Assembly: GCA_937965695.1 (NCBI GenBank)
Contig: CALCKW010000023.1
Coordinates: forward strand, 1 to 64,000
Length of the DNA stretch: 64,000 nt
DNA from: an uncultured Granulosicoccaceae bacterium
Lineage (GTDB): Bacteria; Pseudomonadota; Gammaproteobacteria; CALCKW01
Reading direction: 5' to 3'
Shown: piece after piece, positions 61,877 to 64,000 of the stretch
How positions within the stretch are numbered: position 1 is the first letter of the stretch
Layout of the letters: each line of letters starts with the position of its first letter
Notes under the pieces: generated by a model
The model's database searches: none
Seen by the model: the letters and a program-made list of their open reading frames with translations, nothing else
Told to the model about the DNA's origin: nothing
Position numbers and translations under genes: made by a program

Positions 61877-62794
61877 CTATCTCTCGCCACGTCGAGCCAA
61901 TACATTTTCAATCGCCAATTGAAAAACTTGTTGTATTGGCGAAGGCTGCCAGCCAGCCCGCACCATCAATCCAACGGGCCCTTGCGTTATATCCATATTG
62001 AATGGCAGCCGCACCAGTCTACCGTCTTCAATCTCACTGGCGACCACCCCACTGGAAATGATCCACACTGCGTCAGACTCGCGGGTATAGACGCGTCCGA
62101 AAGCACCGGATACTGTTTCAATACGATTGGGGGTTTCACCGAGCCCATTGGCAATCATCCATTGCTCCACGAGCGGCCGGATAGCCGAACCTTCCGGGGG
62201 GTAAACGACTTGCCATTCAGCGATGCGTCGCATGTCGGGCTGTGCCAGCAATGGATGCCCAGGCCGTACAACCAGCACGACGGCTTCGTTATAGAGCTGG
62301 GTAAAGGAAATACCTTTTAAACTCTCCGCACTGCCCAAACGCCCGATAACCACATCCAACTCACCGAGCTGTAGACGCTCAACTAAATAGCTGTGTGGCC
62401 CATCCTCGATACGTAGAATAGCGCTGGGCGCCAGTGCTGTGAATTCAGCGGTGACTTCCGGCATCAACCACGCCGCGACACTGGGCAGCGCACCCAATGC
62501 AAGGGTTTCTCGTGCTGCTTGCCCTCCCTGCTCAACGCCGGATATCCCTTGCTGCAGACTCGCCAATGACATCTGAGCGAAATGCAAAAAAATTTCGCCC
62601 TGTTTGGTCAATCCGACTCCGGCGCGGCTACGCTCCAATAGCTGGGTGCCGATAATCAATTCAAGCTCTTTGAGCGTTTTAGAGATAGCCGGTTGCGTGA
62701 GGAAAAGCTTCTCCGCGGCACGCTTAAAGCTTTTTTCCCGAGCGATTTCAACAAAACACTGGATATGCCTGAATTTTATGCGCCGATCGATCAA
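61877..62794 (-). CDS. PcaQ-like LysR regulator
   Basis: This 305-aa LysR protein opens MIDRRIKFRHIQCFVEIAREKSFKRAAEKLFLTQPAISKT, the form typical of PcaQ-type regulators of protocatechuate genes. The effector domain has VVYPPEGSAIRPLVEQW. It diverges from pobA, which makes protocatechuate, so control of pobA (and perhaps pca genes to the right) is likely. Confidence 0.85.
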   Translation of the reverse strand: MIDRRIKFRHIQCFVEIAREKSFKRAAEKLFLTQPAISKTLKELELIIGTQLLERSRAGVGLTKQGEIFLHFAQMSLASLQQGISGVEQGGQAARETLALGALPSVAAWLMPEVTAEFTALAPSAILRIEDGPHSYLVERLQLGELDVVIGRLGSAESLKGISFTQLYNEAVVLVVRPGHPLLAQPDMRRIAEWQVVYPPEGSAIRPLVEQWMIANGLGETPNRIETVSGAFGRVYTRESDAVWIISSGVVASEIEDGRLVRLPFNMDITQGPVGLMVRAGWQPSPIQQVFQLAIENVLARRGER

Positions 62795-62821
62795 ATTCTT
62801 TCCATTTTTAGAATCTATAAC

Positions 62822-62848
62822 AGCAATTAAGTCATTTTACTTATTGCT
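62822..62848. promoter_or_regulatory. LysR-type operator dyad before pobA
   Basis: AGCAATTAAGT (62822-62832) pairs with ACTTATTGCT (62839-62848) over 10 bp with one bulged base and a 6-nt centre. It lies between the divergent LysR and pobA starts. It does not match the exact published PcaQ box form I know. Confidence 0.5.
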
Positions 62849-62880
62849 TTAGATCAGTCAAATTGCGATTAGGAGGAATT

Positions 62881-64000
62881 ATGACCATGAGAACTCAAGT
62901 CGTCATTATTGGCGGTGGCCCGTCGGGATTGCTGCTCAGCCAGCTGCTGGATCGCAAAGGTATTGACAGTATTGTGCTCGAACGCAAAACCAAGGAGTAC
63001 GTGCTCAGCCGCATTCGTGCAGGCGTCTTGGAGACAGGCACCGTTGGCCTAATGCGCCAAGCAGATGTATCAGAACGTATGGATAAAGAGTGCTTGCTAC
63101 ACGACAGCACGGTGATCTCTCACGGGGATGAGCAATTTAGCGTCAACTTCAAAGAGCTGACAGGCTCCCACGTAGTGGTATATGGCCAGACTGAACTCAC
63201 GCGCGATCTCTATGCGGCTCGTGAAGAGATGGGCGGCCAGCTGATCTACAACGTCGAAAACGTGACAATCAACGACGCCAAGACGGACAAACCTTATGTT
63301 ACTTATGACGTTGACGGCAGTGAGAATCGCATTGACTGCGACTACATCGCTGGCTGCGACGGTTTTCACGGTGTCAGCCGTCAAGCAATTCCTCACTCGG
63401 TACGACGAGAGGTTGAGAAGGTATACCCCTTTGGTTGGCTGGGCATATTGTCCGAGACACCTCCGGCGCACGAAGAGCTCATCTACGCCAGCTCTGATCG
63501 CGGATTTGCTCTGTGCTCCATGCGGAATGCTAATCTCAGCCGGTATTATATTCAGTGCTCACTCACGGATAATCCAGACGATTGGAGCGACGAAGCCTTT
63601 TGGCAAGAACTCAAAAGACGTATACCCGCAGACGTAGCGCATAACATGACGACGGGTCCTTCCATCGAGAAGTCGATCGCACCGCTTAGATCCTTTGTCT
63701 GCGAGCCCATGCGTTGGGGCCGCTTGTTCTTGTGCGGGGATGCGGCGCATATCGTTCCACCCACAGGTGCCAAGGGCTTGAACACGGCAGCCAGTGATAT
63801 TCACTACCTGTACAATGGTTTGGTGCAGTTCTATCAAGCGGGCAACAGCGAAGGTTTGGACCAATATTCGGAGAAGGCACTTGCGCGCGTATGGAAGGCA
63901 GAGCGCTTTAGCTGGTGGATGACCAACCTGCTGCACCGCTTTCCCGATCAATCTGAATTTGACTTAAAAATGCAATTGGCCGAAATCGCCTTTTTGAAAT
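62881..64000 (+). CDS. pobA: 4-hydroxybenzoate 3-monooxygenase, C-terminus beyond right edge
   Basis: From ATG 62881 (AGGAGG directly upstream) or ATG 62887 the frame reads about 373 residues of a protein normally near 394. The FAD motif is VVIIGGGPSGLLLSQLLD, with RIRAGVLETGTV, DYIAGCDGFHGVSR and LFLCGDAAHIVPPTGAKGLN. These identify p-hydroxybenzoate hydroxylase, which makes protocatechuate from 4-hydroxybenzoate with NADPH and O2. Confidence 0.95.
   Translation, partial: MTMRTQVVIIGGGPSGLLLSQLLDRKGIDSIVLERKTKEYVLSRIRAGVLETGTVGLMRQADVSERMDKECLLHDSTVISHGDEQFSVNFKELTGSHVVVYGQTELTRDLYAAREEMGGQLIYNVENVTINDAKTDKPYVTYDVDGSENRIDCDYIAGCDGFHGVSRQAIPHSVRREVEKVYPFGWLGILSETPPAHEELIYASSDRGFALCSMRNANLSRYYIQCSLTDNPDDWSDEAFWQELKRRIPADVAHNMTTGPSIEKSIAPLRSFVCEPMRWGRLFLCGDAAHIVPPTGAKGLNTAASDIHYLYNGLVQFYQAGNSEGLDQYSEKALARVWKAERFSWWMTNLLHRFPDQSEFDLKMQLAEIAFLK

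Noticed and set aside
1-64000. CRISPR arrays, rRNA and tRNA genes, replication origin, integrase-bounded island
   Set aside because: I looked for regularly spaced repeats, tRNA-like cloverleaf ends in the intergenic gaps, DnaA-box clusters and integrase genes and saw none that I could support by eye.

Overview
The window looks like a chromosomal segment of a free-living, probably marine gammaproteobacterium of moderate GC content. The basis is gene content: a SUF iron-sulphur operon with SufT, UbiG, RsuA, Mpl, RNase T, class II dihydroorotase, thiopurine methyltransferase, and a PuuD/XdhABC purine pathway next to a PcaQ/PobA-type aromatic locus. Species cannot be fixed from this sequence alone. 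Nothing suggests a plasmid or prophage. One small accessory island (about 39.1-40.9 kb) and several dispersed repeats are present.

1-16.9 kb is a purine catabolism regulon. The minus strand carries gntR-uraD-puuD-NCS2 permease-puuE-allE-allA (allA runs off the left edge). The plus strand carries uraH-xdhA-xdhB-xdhC-guaD, then a BMP/Nup-type nucleoside ABC transporter (ATPase, two permeases, binding protein). Together they take in nucleosides or bases and run guanine > xanthine > urate > 5-hydroxyisourate > OHCU > allantoin > allantoate, then ureidoglycine > ureidoglycolate > glyoxylate. Only allantoate amidohydrolase is not seen. Two identical 12-bp palindromes in the divergent promoter are likely GntR operators.

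16.9-25.3 kb holds a diguanylate cyclase, a DUF2799-type lipoprotein gene broken by a TGA in its lipobox, an MscS-type channel, two tandem family-5 peptide-binding proteins (one broken by an in-frame TAG), and a RAYT-type transposase whose HUH motif is lost.

25.3-38.3 kb is housekeeping: tpm, a RIO-type kinase, rsuA, an HDAC-family deacetylase, and a long minus-strand run sufB-C-D-S-A-T with two sufE paralogues. A Type-1 IscR-like site precedes sufB. ubiG, a DCC-family oxidoreductase and a DUF2852 membrane protein follow.

38.3-42 kb has a TetR regulator and the accessory island: an N-terminally truncated BrnT toxin with an intact BrnA antitoxin, and an orphan RHS C-terminal toxin fragment with its candidate immunity gene. 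The island is bounded by GGGGTCA/TGACCCC repeat elements.

42-50 kb has GT2 + galE, a Ser/Thr kinase with a C-terminal cyclic-nucleotide-binding-like domain, mpl, pyrC-rnt and a LysE exporter. 50-59.6 kb has an OYE-family demethylase-like flavoenzyme divergent from a TetR regulator, a PotABCD-like uptake operon, and a LysR gene divergent from a two-gene operon of a BtpA-like TIM barrel and a phosphoribosyltransferase. 59.9-64 kb has a GNAT enzyme, a small lipoprotein, two tandem Lcl-domain secreted proteins, and a PcaQ-like LysR divergent from pobA (cut by the right edge).

The most notable non-gene structure is a 69-bp near-palindromic repeat found twice (36979-37047 and, inverted, 55823-55891). 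The copies align without gaps (53 of 69 identical), and each supplies the stop codon of the gene it abuts.
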